64,000 nucleotides of DNA. Source: Typhlomys cinereus. Its lineage: Eukaryota > Chordata > Mammalia > Rodentia > Platacanthomyidae. Every line of letters starts with the position of its first letter. Within the stretch, counting starts at the first letter, position 1. The notes below the pieces were generated by a model, which did not search any database, was not told the DNA's origin, and saw only the letters and a program-made list of their open reading frames with translations. This document shows positions 12,382-32,355 of the stretch, piece after piece. The position numbers were made by a program, and so were the translations under genes. Location of the stretch: the NCBI GenBank assembly GCA_023101885.1, contig JALPQD010000389.1:496001-560000 (forward strand). The letters run 5' to 3'.

Positions 12382-12654
12382 AAAGGCCCAAACCATATGC
12401 ACTGTATTGTGTGCCTCACTCCCAGGTTTTAGGACATGGAGGGTAGAAAAGGGGTATCCCAAGGTCTGCAGTTCAGGGTGCCTGCTGTGTGCCTGGCCCC
12501 ACTGCAGTGCACTGGAGGGAGCTGAGTCGTCTACACAATACGTCTTATGTCTTTGCAGTGCTGGGGATTGAACCCAGGACTTGGAAGATGCTGTACCACT
12601 GAATGATAATCCCAGCCCAGCAATTTTATTAGAAAACTTGAGAGAAAGGCTAGG

Positions 12655-12835
12655 GATATAGGTCAGTCAGCAGAGTGCTTGTCCAGTATGCACAGTACCT
12701 GACACCACAAACTAGGTGTAGCTCATACCTATAATTCTGGATGATGGAGGTGAAGAGTTCAAGGTCACCCTCAGCTTCATAGTGATTGAGAAGCCAACAG
12801 CTGTTACATGGAACTCTCATTCAAAAAGAAAGAAA
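12655..12835 (+). mobile_element. B4-like SINE (ID-like head plus B1-like body)
   Basis: GGCTAGGGATATAGGTCAGT resembles an ID head. It is followed by a B1-like body (GCTCATACCTATAATTCTGG ... GAGTTCAAGGTCACC) and an A/G-rich tail. It is an old, diverged copy. Confidence 0.6.
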
Positions 12836-14442
12836 AGAAACAGAGGAGAGTCCATAGTCTAAAGGATGCCTACAGTGTCTACACCTTATCTTCCCCAGCT
12901 GGAGGGGTCTGTTAGAGTTTCAGTCAGGGTGTGGTGGAGAAGCGTCTACTGGGAAGGTTTTGTTCTCTGAACGTGACAGGCACTCAGAGAGCCTGGTGCC
13001 CTGCTACTCTCTCAGCAGGTGGGATGTGGTATCTGGAGTTTCAGCAGCTCTTCTGGAACCTGCAAGCTGTTAACTCTGAAATGAAAAGGCAGTGCTGTGC
13101 GAACAGATTGCCTAGTCCGTGGGGGATTTCACCTGAAGCCTTTTCCTGAATGTTAAGTCCTCTGCCTCAGAAGTGCTGCTCAGGGCTAAACTGCAGCAGA
13201 GAACACATTTCCAGGGATGGACGAAACAGCCCGTTGCATGTCATCTAAACAGCTTCACGTGGGCTGTCCCCTACCGATGTTGGTCAGTGTACCCGGCTCT
13301 TCCCTGCCCCTGCCCCCACCCCAGGAGATTCTGGGTGCTCTTGGTTGGATCTGCTAATCAGTTGCACACTTTTAACGGTCAGGTGAGCTCAAGGAAGGAA
13401 ACCTGTTGGCTACTTCCCAGGTGAGTTCGAGGTGGCCCTCCTGAGAAACTATGCTGTCCTGTGACAGGATTCAGAAGTGACTGGGGTCTTCAGGGACCTG
13501 TCAGGGAAGTGTCGATCCTCCCTATGGTGGTGTCCAGTGGAATGCTGGCAGCTCCTGGCCCCATGGAGAAGGTCCACGAGCAAGCCGGGAAGGGTCTGCC
13601 ATGCGCTCATGTAGGATGGAAAGTGATGTCACTGACCCAGAAAGGGCATGTGTGCCGTTCCTACTAGGTACTCACCCCCATGTGCTGGGGCTTTTCCAAC
13701 AATCACTGAGAGGTCAAAGAGAAATGTAATCATCCACGGGTACCCAGCTCTGTCCAACTCTGGTAACTCCAAGGCATCCCTGTCATCACAGGATGACAGC
13801 GCACTGGTTTTCCTGCCTCCGCTTGTCCTTATTGAAGCCTCCAGTAAGTGGGACCAATGACATCCAAGATGAGGAATCCCAAAGCAGGGTGTCCCCCCCC
13901 CACGGCCAGCAGCAGAGCCTTGCCAGGAAGGATGTGGCTGCCTTTTGCAAAATGCTGTCCAGTTCTCACACCCTTTGAAGTCAGCCTGGCTTGGGGGGTG
14001 TGCTGTAGCTGGCTCAAAGGCTTTATTATCTAGCTGGAAATGGTGACATCTCTGAAAAGAGATAGAAGCTGCAAGGCACATGGACGCCATGCGGTATGAA
14101 ACTCCTACTATGCCCGCACAGAACCCTGTGCCTCTGCAGCCCTGGCTCTCTACTCATCAGACAAGCAGAATGAGGCCCAAGATGTTAGAGGCAAGGTAGC
14201 CAGAGTGAGCGTCATTGTGGGACCTGATTCTGTGTAGGATTTGGTGGAGACTCAGGGCACTTGGTACCCAAGCTTTCTCTACGTTAGTCACACAGAAGGT
14301 GTCCGATAGTATGAACACTTCCAGAAAAAAACAGACCTAATGTGAAAAAATGGTTTATCCAGATCTATCTAAAACTGAAGATACCGATGCCTCTTGCCCC
14401 AGAAGTTCAACTGGCAGGTGTCGGCCAGCATAAATATGTGAC

Positions 14443-14595
14443 TGTGTCCTCAGAAGATAGACATGTGGGCTTCCCACTAGCACAAACCACATAAGGCTGG
14501 CCAAAATCATCCCTAATGCCTGTGTCCTCAGAAGACGAACGTGTGGGCTTCCCACTAGCACAAATCAAGGTTGGCCAAAATCATCCCTAATGTCC
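14443..14595 (+). repeat. Two-copy tandem duplication, 75-78-bp unit
   Basis: Copy 1 (14443-14520) and copy 2 (14521-14595) both begin TGTGTCCTCAGAAGA, share GTGGGCTTCCCACTAGCACA and end CCAAAATCATCCCTAATG. Copy 2 lacks three bases near CACATAAGG. Confidence 0.9.
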
Positions 14596-16365
14596 AGTGT
14601 GAGTCACTCGTGAAAGGTATACGATCTGAGGATTTTAGTTACCTAGGTAACAAAAATGAATCTTGGGTGAGCAAAAGGTACAAACAGGCTGTCAAGACAG
14701 TTCAGCAGGTAAGATGCATGCTCATAAACCTAGGAACTTGAATTCAATTCCCAGAAACCCATATGGTGGAAAAGTTATCCTCTGACCTTCACCTCTTCTC
14801 TCTGTCTCTCAAATAATAAAATATTTTTTAAACCGTGCAGACTGGGAGATTCCATTTTTATGGTGTTCCAAGGTAAACAGATTAACTGATGGAGTTAGAC
14901 AGTCAGTTGTATTGGGCGCTGGAAGTCCCACAGTTACTCTGAGGCAGGATGTGTATCATTCTGGGCAAGTAGTTCTGCTCATCGTGTTCAGCTTGGGGCT
15001 CGTCACTTGTCCACTTTTATGTATGTTGTGCTCATTTTTTTTTTAAAGAAATTGGCATGTACATGTGGAGGCCAAAGCACAACTTGTGGAAGTCCATGTG
15101 GGTTCTGGAGATCGAATCTAGAAGATGCTGGGTTTGTGTGCAAGATGTCTTCATCCACTGAGTCATTTTTTTCAAGTGAACAAAAAGGGAAAAGATTTGA
15201 AGTTGCAAAATGCAGACATAAGGAATGACTAACATTTGTTGGATACTCAGTAGCTCATACATGGCTTTCACACTGACATAGGCATCTGTGCCTAGAGATT
15301 GCCAAGGTGGGTGAGAGACTTGGAGAATTGCAGAGGAATGCTTTGAGGTTGCCCTGTCGCCCACTCCTGCCTTCAGCAACTCTGCTGGCTCTTAGCCTCA
15401 CCTTGGCTGTTTTGTTTTATCTTTTCACTCTGTAGGGAAGATTCAGTACCAGTGTATTGTCTGTGAGAAAGCACTGCCTACCCCAGGACAACCCTAGCAG
15501 ATACTAGCAGTGGGCATCCGTGGCCCCTCCCTACTGCCCTGACCATTGTGTATGGTCACATGAAGAGCTGGCCACTGAGACTGGAGACAGAGTTCTGCCC
15601 TGATGTGGTGTCTGACTCCAGGGCTAGCATGTGCTTTGTAACGGAAATGGAGTACCGCCAGGGAAGGGTTGAGCAAGCAGCTGTGTGACTGAAAGATGAT
15701 GGAAGGCACCAGAATGCCCTCTAGCCAGCTAGTTCCCAGGAAGTGGCAGCCTCCAGACCACACTACAGTCCAGGGAGATTGCTACTCTGGCATCAGCAAG
15801 CCTGGGCTCTTGAGGGGCAGCAACTGAGGTGGTCATGTGCTCCAAAGGGTGCCACAGGCTACATCTAACCTGAGTCCTCCTCCTATAGGGCTGTCAACCT
15901 TCAGTACTGTCTATAACTTCCTGCAGTATCACTGTGAGATTTTTAATTTATTTTTTGAGAGTTATCTTTGGTCTAGCTGCCAGATGTTCCTTGAAGTCAA
16001 CATGTGAGTTACTGCTGTATGCCACTGTCCCTGGCAAGTTACTAACAGAGCGGTGTACACAGCCTGCTTCCAGTCTGTACCTGGGGCACTGTGGCTTGAG
16101 AGTGGAAAGGGGTGAAGGCCAGCTCAGAAAACGACTTTGAGATATGTCCAGAGGAGATTCAGGAATTTTATAGATTGGTGTCCAAAAGGCAGATCCTGAT
16201 GAGGCCTGAATGCCTGGAAAGGAGGTCCATCCTGTCTGAAGGTCTTTGGACACACAGAGACATGATCGCATTGGATCCCGAAGGTCTGTCTCTTCCAGAT
16301 GCTCAGCACTGCTCACATCCCCTGGCTTCCGTCCAAGGTACTTACGCATCCCGGGCCCACACCCA

Positions 16366-16373
16366 TCATGTGG
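16366..16373 (+). promoter_or_regulatory. Candidate MITF-type E-box upstream of Mc1r
   Basis: TCATGTGG contains the CATGTG E-box about 425 bp before the Mc1r start codon. The human MC1R promoter is reported to use a CATGTG E-box bound by MITF at a similar distance. The match here is by motif and position only. Confidence 0.35.
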
Positions 16374-16793
16374 TCACCACAGGAGGAGGGGCTCTGTGGA
16401 TAACTTTAAAGTTCAGAGGAAGGTTCCATTCTTCTCTGGGACCTCAGCTCACCCAGGCCTAGGGAGGCAGGAGGCCGGCCAGGCAGTTATCAAAGGCAGG
16501 TGACGAAGAAGCTGGAAAGAGGTGAGAGCCTTAGAGATGTCTCAAATTGAGCCACTTCCAGGGAGAGTGCTGGGAGGGCAGCAGAGTTAGGCTTCTCCAG
16601 ACTCTATCTAGACAATGGTTGGCAGGAAGAGGCCAAGTGTGAGGACAAATCAGGGGGAGGGTGCCCAAATCGGAGGCAGATTGGGGGGACACTTAGGTCT
16701 TGCTGACACCATGAGCTGAGCAAGATGACTGGAGGCTGCAGCCATTTGGAGTCAGAGCCTCTGTCGACTACTTCCTGCTCCCTGGACAGGACC

Positions 16794-17747
16794 ATGCCCA
16801 CACAGGGACTCCAGAAGTGGCCCCTGAACTCTCTCAACTCCACCCCCATGGCCACCCCCTACCTTGGGCTGGCCACCAACTACACAGGACCCTGGTGCCT
16901 GCAGGTGTCCATCCCAGATGGCCTCTTCCTCAGCCTGGGGCTGTTGAGCTTGGTGGAGAACGTGCTGGTGGTGGTCGCCATCGCCAAGAACCGCAACTTG
17001 CACTCGCCCATGTATTGCTTCATCTGCTGCCTGGCCTTGTCTGACCTGCTGGTGAGTGTGAGCATCCTGCTGGAGACCAGCATCATCCTGCTTCTGGAAG
17101 CAGGTGCTCTGGTAACCCGGGCTGCCGTGGTGCAGCAGGTGGACAATGTTATCGACGTGCTCATCTGCGGCTCCATGGTATCCAGTCTCTGCTTCCTCGG
17201 AGCCATTGCCATAGACCGTTACATTTCCATCTTCTATGCACTGCGTTATCACAGCATCGTGACGCTGCCTCGGGCACGACGGGCCGTCGCAGTCATCTGG
17301 GTGGCCAGCGTCTTCTCCAGCTCCTTTTTCATTGCCTACTACAACCATGCAGCCGTCCTGCTGTGCCTCGTCACCTTCTTCCTAGCCATGCTGGCCCTCA
17401 TGGCGGTACTGTACGTTCACATGCTTACTCGGGCATGCCAGCACGCCCAGGGCATTGCCCAGCTCCACAAGAGAAAGCACCCCACCTGCCATGGCTTCTG
17501 CCTCAAGGGTGCCACCACCCTTACTATCCTCCTGGGCATTTTTTTCCTGTGCTGGGGCCCTTTCTTCCTGCACCTCACACTCATTGTCCTCTGCCCCCAG
17601 CACCCCACCTGCACCTGCGTCTTCAAGAACTTCAACCTCTTCCTGGCTCTCATTATCTTCAGCTCCATCGTGGATCCCCTTATCTATGCCTTCCGCAGCC
17701 AGGAGCTCCGCATGACGCTCAAGGAGGTGCTACTGTGTTCCTGGTGA
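16794..17747 (+). CDS. Mc1r: Melanocortin 1 receptor, intact, 317 aa
   Basis: This is the Gs-coupled seven-transmembrane receptor of melanocytes for alpha-MSH/ACTH, antagonised by agouti; it switches synthesis toward eumelanin. The start chosen is ATG 16794 (ACC before it). It gives 317 residues, the human length, and an N-terminus with LNSLNST. An upstream in-frame ATG at 16725 would add 23 unrelated residues. Visible features: N-glycosylation sequons at N15 (NST) and N29 (NYT); acidic ligand-pocket residues E94, D117 and D121; DRY at 141-143; R151 and R160 in loop 2; the DPLIY form of NPxxY; and the C-terminal CSW with a palmitoylation-type Cys. Human numbering applies directly. I see no activating (E94K/L98P-type) or truncating change. 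The gene is intronless in the coding part, as in other mammals. Its stop codon overlaps a splice donor. Confidence 0.97.
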   Translation: MPTQGLQKWPLNSLNSTPMATPYLGLATNYTGPWCLQVSIPDGLFLSLGLLSLVENVLVVVAIAKNRNLHSPMYCFICCLALSDLLVSVSILLETSIILLLEAGALVTRAAVVQQVDNVIDVLICGSMVSSLCFLGAIAIDRYISIFYALRYHSIVTLPRARRAVAVIWVASVFSSSFFIAYYNHAAVLLCLVTFFLAMLALMAVLYVHMLTRACQHAQGIAQLHKRKHPTCHGFCLKGATTLTILLGIFFLCWGPFFLHLTLIVLCPQHPTCTCVFKNFNLFLALIIFSSIVDPLIYAFRSQELRMTLKEVLLCSW

Positions 17748-17749
17748 GC
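17741..17749 (+). promoter_or_regulatory. Consensus 5' splice site overlapping the Mc1r stop codon
   Basis: CTGGTGAGC contains the Trp codon and stop of Mc1r and reads as a donor CTG|GTGAGC, with the cut after 17743. Human MC1R is known to give C-terminally altered isoforms and MC1R-TUBB3 chimeras by intergenic splicing. Splicing from here directly to Tubb3 exon 2 would be out of frame: Ser316, then [11 protein letters not shown], then stop. Confidence 0.55.
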
Positions 17750-20463
17750 CGGAAGGATAGTCTCTGGGAAGAGCCCCACGGTGATAATACAGTGTTCTTT
17801 TGTCCATAGGCAGTCCCTTCCCTTTCTTGTCCCCAGTTACCTAAAGATGGACTAGATAAACTACACAGTGGGAGCACAAATGTCTGGGGACAAGAGAGAG
17901 GGGTAAGTGACGGAGTCATCCAAATTAGCTGTGGAGAATGGAGAAGACCAGGAATGGGGAGGTGGAGTCCTAATAGAGGGCAGACCACAGACTACTGAAA
18001 AGTCTTTCTTTCCTGGAAACCTCTGCCTCTATCCATTTACCTGTCCTTGCTGCTCAGCCTCTGGGACAGAAAGTCTCTCGGTTGAAAGAGTAAGTGCATG
18101 GCTTCTTGTGAAGGCTTTAGGCAGCGTTTGTGACAGAAAGATCCAGCCATAGTCCTGCAGCAGGCTGCCTCAGGACGTAAGCCTCTGACGGTACCAGAAG
18201 TGAAGGTGGACGTCTTATGCAAAGGGTCCACACTCTTTGCACAGGGCAGTAGGATTGACTTCAGAGGGCTCGCTCCGGCCCTTGCCGCTCACCATGCTTT
18301 CCAGAGACAGCTGCTTCAGCAAGGTTTCCCCTTGCCCCAGAAAAGGCTTTTGGTTTGAATTGGTGACCATAGCGTGGGATTCAGAGTCAGGAAGTAGTTA
18401 CAATGCTCAGCTCACAACACTTGCTCGTCACCATCTCCCCGGGCTCCTTTCCACAAGTTGTTTAAAGTTTGTGTTGGAAGAGAGCGGAAATGGAGTCATG
18501 AGGAGGAAGAGGGGGCCTCAGACACCACAACTGTCTGCCTGGACTTCAAAGGACACCCAGTTAGATCTTGGCTTCCTCTCTGTGGCTAAAAACTCCAGCA
18601 CAGGGCAGCAGGCCCAGAACTCTCTGGTCATCTTCATGGTGACAAGAACTCACTGCAGCAGGGCTCTGTAGACCCAGGTCCTGATATGACCCATGTATGA
18701 CCTTGGCTCTTTCTTGGTTCCATTCTTGTAGCTCCTTGGGCCAAAGCCCACAATGTTTGTTCTTATCCTGAGCTGCTTTGAGGAGCCCATGGTACCTTGG
18801 TTGGGCAGAAGGTAGGATATGTCTCTGCCTGGCACTGTCCTTCTGGGAGTAGGGAGTCAGCACTCTGTCAGTCCTGGGAAGTATTTAAGCAAGGCCTCTG
18901 AGTGAATATCAGATGTATCTAGTCAAAGTGGGACATGGTTGAACTATATTCCTGCTGCTCTAGAGTGGCAGATTCCTGGGCCCTTCTGCTGCTGCAAACT
19001 GGACTTTTTGTTGCAGGGTCCACCCCTGGTCCTCCACAGAGGCTGAGCACTTGCCTTCAAGGGAGGGAAGGGACTGAGCTGCCCTCAGCTACCTCCAAGG
19101 TAGGAAGTAACCCCTGTCCAGTCTCTAGCCAGACTGCCAGCTACAGTCATTACTGCTGGCTTGAGATTGGAGCTGGTTCCCGGCAGGCTCAGTATTTGCT
19201 GGGAGACAGAACCATGAGTCAGCCTTCCTCCTGGCACTATCTCCCTCTCGGGATACAGAGGGAATTGGCCTGGCCTGGTGCCAATCTGGCTGGAAGGCAC
19301 TCAAGTCTCTGGATGCTTCCAAACATCTTAACCCGGTCCTGACAAGGAGACAAAACTTGAGCTCAAGCAGGGTGCCTCACACAGGGCAAGCTGGAAACCA
19401 ACCATAGAAAGCCACGGCGTGGACATTTGTGGGGGAGGGGCACCTCTTGAGAACAAAAGACCCATTTCTAAGCTGGGCAAGCTGGAAACGCGTGAGAGAT
19501 ATGCAAACGAGAGACATACAAACACTACAAAACACTTGTGCATACTGGACACAGGCTTTTCTGAAGCTTGCTGCTCTTGGGAAATGAATTTTGTTTATTA
19601 ATCACTGCTATTATGTCTCAGACTCTTGTAGAATAATTTTTATCACCGAACTATCAGAAGGCCTTCATAAGGTGTCACTGTAACATCTAATCAGTGGTGT
19701 ATGCATGCCCAGTATAACGTACCCATTGTTTGTCTCTTCTGACTATTTGATTCTTTCCTTCAAGGCTCCCTCCTCCACACACAGTCTCCTTATCTATGAA
19801 GCGTTCAAGGGTACCAGAGACTTCATGGACTGGGTCAGACAGAAAACACTGACCGCTGTCCTTCATCTACCCTGGTCAGTCGGAACAGATATTCATGGGG
19901 CAGGTACTCTTGTCAGGTGCCACGTATACAAAGGACGGTTGGCGAGAACAGCGATTTCAGAGTTTGGATTCTCAAGCCATAACCTGATTCGCGTTTCTCA
20001 TCCCTGCACAGCCGGCACAAAGCGGCTCCAGCTTTTCCTGCCTCGCCCACCCAAAGATACCAGACTGACGGAGAAGCTGGGGCTTGGTCCTTAGACGCCG
20101 AGAGGCACAGAGAACCTTCTCACAAAGCCGCACGCTGGGGCTGGGGCTGGGGCGGAACCGCGGTAGCAGCTGCTGGGGTGGAGCGCAAAGGACCGACTCT
20201 CCATTGTCCCGGGAGCGCAGCCCCACCCCGGCTCCTCCTCCAAAGGCGCGGCCCAGCCTCGCTGCATTGTGCAGGCGGAGAGTGAATCTCGGTGCTGATG
20301 CTGCAGAGTCTGCCGCATTCTGCGGCAGCGTCGGCATTGGCCCGTAGTGCTGATGTCAGCCTGCGGGGGCGGGACCGCCGCTATAAGAAGGCGAGGTGGG
20401 GGCCGCCCAGTCTCCGCAGCCCTCTGTCCGCCCGCGCTCCTGTCGTAGCCACTCGCAGCCAGC
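17748..20463. other. Mc1r-Tubb3 spacer
   Basis: This holds the Mc1r 3' flank and the Tubb3 promoter and 5' UTR. It is unusually poor in SINEs compared with the rest of the window. I see no AATAAA or ATTAAA on the + strand in the whole 2.7 kb. The frames at 18237-18671 and 18935-19342 match nothing I recognise. Confidence 0.7.
20348..20463 (+). promoter_or_regulatory. Tubb3: Tubb3 core promoter and 5' UTR
   Basis: In order: a CRE-like TGATGTCAGC (20351), a GC box GGGGGCGGGA (20365) and a TATA-like CTATAAGAAG (20381). The start codon is at 20464. If the TATA-like element is used, the 5' UTR would be roughly 50 nt. Element identities are by motif only. Confidence 0.6.
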
Positions 20464-29346
<8,883 letters not shown>

Positions 29347-29690
29347 AACCCCTGCTGCTGGAGTGCGGGCCAGCGAGAGCCAGGACCAAGGCAAGCAGCA
29401 TCTGCCCCCAGGAGCCTCACGGCTCACGCTGCTCCCGGCTTCGCCTCCCACCTGCTTGCTGTGGCACCCTGGGGCTCCCGGGTTATGGTCCTTCAATATT
29501 TATGGCTGTCCCCACCCCACAGGAGTCCACTCAGCTCTGTCCTCCCCATTTAGGCCACTTCTGTGTTCCTGTTGCTCATTCGTCTCTGTTTGTTGTAGCT
29601 ACAGGCCTGATGTTTTATGGTTTGTTTTGTTTTTTAACTGATTTGTGTTTCTATTGGGAGGTACTTAATAAATTTATTGCTGTCACACAC
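29347..29690 (+). other. Tubb3: Tubb3 3' UTR
   Basis: About 340 nt of non-coding sequence from the stop to just past the poly(A) signal. It becomes T-rich toward the end. Confidence 0.8.
29667..29672 (+). terminator. Tubb3: Tubb3 polyadenylation signal AATAAA
   Basis: AATAAA in ACTTAATAAATTTATT, 321 nt after the stop codon. Cleavage is expected around 29685-29695. Confidence 0.85.
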
Positions 29691-30127
29691 TCCTGCCTGG
29701 TGCTAAAAGTTCTTTCCATGTCAGTCCATGATGAGACTGAAGCATGTTTCATGTAAACTAGAATTTTATTTCGGAAAGAGGGGTGAGGAGAGTGGGTTGT
29801 GTGGCCTTGGGGAAGCCATCTCTAGCTACTGCCGGGGCTGACCTGACGCTGAAAGGGCTAAAGTCATAGCCCAGGAGGGGGCGGAGGACAATTTGCCTGC
29901 AGGAAGTCCCATCCCAGAATCTCTAGCACATCTCTTGTGGCTCAAGCTACCCCATATTGTCCTGATCTCCCACAGGGTCGCTCACATTCAAGCCTTCTAA
30001 TTGCTCTGTCAAGAACTTCACTGAGGACGCACGAAAATGAAACAAGTTGGGGAGAGAGAGGCCTTAGGGGAGCTGCTGGCTGCACCAGCTAAGATAGTCT
30101 CAGGGCCTGGCGCTGCACTAGCTCCAG

Positions 30128-30141
30128 GCGCCCCCTGGTGG
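30128..30141 (-). promoter_or_regulatory. CTCF core motif
   Basis: The + strand reads GCGCCCCCTGGTGG, so the - strand reads CCACCAGGGGGCGC, a perfect match to the 14-bp CTCF core. It lies about 450 bp beyond the Tubb3 poly(A) signal, in unique sequence. Confidence 0.7.
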
Positions 30142-30434
30142 TTATTTCTCAAGCTTCAGTTCCAGGAGCCATATGTGCAAAGAAGGCCGAGAGATGCAGG
30201 GGCTGGGCTTCAGGCTACAGGGCTAAGGACCCACAAAAAGCCACATATCTCCTCTTCTGTCCCTGACGTGGACTGGATTCTGGAGTCTGACATGGTTGGG
30301 AAACAGATGGGCGGTGCCGTACTGCCCCATCCACTGTGTTTGTGTAACAAACTGCCCTGAAATTTGGTGACTTGAAATAGTTTGTCCTGCGTTAACTAGA
30401 TGATTCTTTTACTTCCTGTGGTGTTGGTTGTGAA

Positions 30435-30435
<1 letters not shown>

Positions 30436-30492
<57 letters not shown>

Positions 30493-30714
30493 CCAAAAGA
30501 AACTTTAGGAACTACTTCCAAAACTTTAGGAATTCCTGGATTGCTTCTACCTCTTTTTGCTTTGTTTTGGCATTTCTCAGGCTCTGTCTTCCAGAACTGG
30601 AAGTACATGCCGCTGCCATTTCTGCCGGTGTTTTTACATGAGATATAGCATCTGAACTCAGGTCGTTCTGCTTATGAGTCAGAGTCTTAACCCCTAAGCC
30701 AACTCTCCAGTCCC
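30436..30714 (-). mobile_element. B2-like SINE with long (TG)n
   Basis: The - strand shows the GGACTGGAGAGTTGGCTTAG head. On the + strand it opens with a (TG)n run of about 25 repeats at 30438-30488. Confidence 0.8.
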
Positions 30715-30787
30715 CTTAACTCTTACTTTTAGGGATAAGCATTTACTGGTCCCTTGCTCGGATGCAGTTAGTTGAGACTGCCAATCT

Positions 30788-30810
30788 CTGTTTTCCACAG
30801 TGGAAAACAG
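30788..30810. repeat. Perfect 23-bp palindrome
   Basis: CTGTTTTCCAC and its exact reverse complement GTGGAAAACAG are separated by a single A. No known element was recognised. Confidence 0.9.
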
Positions 30811-31758
30811 TGTGCATGGCTGCTCAGTCTTCCCACTGCAAGGCTGTCTCCTCTATCTTGTCTGATTTCCTGACTTGGGGTGAATAATGTTCTCATGTAC
30901 TCCTGTGATGTGCTGTATCATCACAGGACTAAAAGGCAAATGGGTTTGTGTGTTCATGGAATGCACTTCCAAAACAGCTAAACACAACTTTCTCTTTACT
31001 GTGTCAGGTATTTTGTGAAAGTAGTGTAAAGCTGAGTAATAAAACTACCATCATGAAAATTATGCTATGAGATGTCGAAGGTTAGATCAGGAAAAAAATC
31101 CTGCAGCTCCTGCTTGGTTCTCAGGAAGCTCCCTCTTGCAACCCACACTTCCTAGAGAGGCCAAATGTGGGTTTACTCCTTCAAGTCAGGTAACCGTAGC
31201 CTGCACCACCCATCACTCCAAGCAGGAGCAAGAATGTTCATGAACGTCAGCATTTATGGTGGCCACAGACACCATGAAGTAGAAGGTTCCATTGGGTCTG
31301 AATCCCTGACTCCCTAGACCTTTGAATGTGGTAAAGGAGGAGATTTTAGGGTGGGTTTTTGCAATAGCATACAGATCCTGCCTCTCCTGAAAGTTCTGCT
31401 CAAGCTTTCATGAAACTTTAGAGTGAAAGGCAGGGGAAGTCTAGAAATCCAAAGTACATTTGTAACCAGCAAAAGGCCAGGCACATCTGTTTTCTCTTCT
31501 CATGGCCAATTGTGTTGGACACGGTAGGTAAGAAGTCCCAGCCCTAACCCATCCATGTCCTCTTCCAGTGTTTAGTGCAGTCAAGATGAAAAAAGCAGAA
31601 ACTAGTTTCAGCAAGCTGTCTTCTGTGGTAACTGGAGCTGAGGCAGAAGCGCTTCAGCAGGACAGACTCGGAAAGCAGAAATAAGCACCAGGCTACTCTC
31701 TCAACGTCTTCATGGGCCATGGTGCTGCTGCATTGTTCTTGTTCTTTGGAAAACTCTC

Positions 31759-31776
31759 TCTCTCTCTCTCACACTC

Positions 31777-31807
<31 letters not shown>

Positions 31808-31812
31808 CTATG
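31759..31812 (+). repeat. (TC)n-rich simple repeat
   Basis: CTCTCTCTCTCTCTCACACT and following CT/TTTCTCTC units. Confidence 0.85.
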
Positions 31813-32047
31813 TATGTTCAGATGTGTGTACAAGAAGATGATTTAGCACGTGTAGCTTTTGAGGCCCAATGGTGATATCCAGGATCATACTAGATTGCTC
31901 TGCCTCCTTAATTACTTTGCTCTGGGGTTTTCTAAGCTTCACCTTCCTGGGCAGGAATTACAGGTAAGTGGAGCCTCCTTATCCACCATATATTTATGTG
32001 AGAAGGAAGAGATATACTTTCTGTCTTAAAAAAAATTAACTGCCACT

Positions 32048-32355
32048 GGCTGGAGAGATGGCTCAGGGGTTAAATTTTAAGTTAGATCCTGAGTTTGAAT
32101 CCCAGGTCCCACATAAAAATGCCAGGTGGAAACGGCAGGGGCCTGCACTTCCAGCCCAGGTGGGTGGAGCCTGGGTAATCCCAGAGTGAAGCAAGTAGGA
32201 GGTAGAAGCAATCCAGGATGATTCCCGAAGTCACCTTTGGTATTCCACAGGGACACACAGTACCTTCTGATACACACACAGGCGCACACACAGGCACACA
32301 CGCACGCATGCACACACATGTACATAAATAAAATAAATAAAATATTAAAAAAAGA
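32048..32355 (+). mobile_element. B2-like SINE, older subfamily
   Basis: Head GGCTGGAGAGATGGCTCAGG, body with CAATCCAGGATGATTCCCGA, and an A-rich tail containing AATAAAATAAATAAAA. Confidence 0.85.

Larger units (their letters stand above)
11680..16793. other. Tcf25-Mc1r interval, no further gene seen
   Basis: It holds the Tcf25 3' UTR, a SINE dimer (11889-12381), a B4-like SINE (about 12655-12835), a 75-78-bp tandem duplication (14443-14595), and about 2 kb of unique sequence before Mc1r that should contain its promoter and 5' UTR. Open frames here are short, overlap on both strands and match no protein I recognise. Confidence 0.7.

Noticed and set aside
16725..16793. Upstream in-frame ATG that would extend Mc1r by 23 residues
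   Set aside because: The ATG at 16794 gives the standard 317-residue receptor. The extension resembles nothing in known MC1R N-termini.
16752..17348. 198-codon - strand frame across Mc1r
   Set aside because: It is antisense to a well-conserved receptor gene, with low-complexity His/Gln/Gly composition and no recognisable domain.
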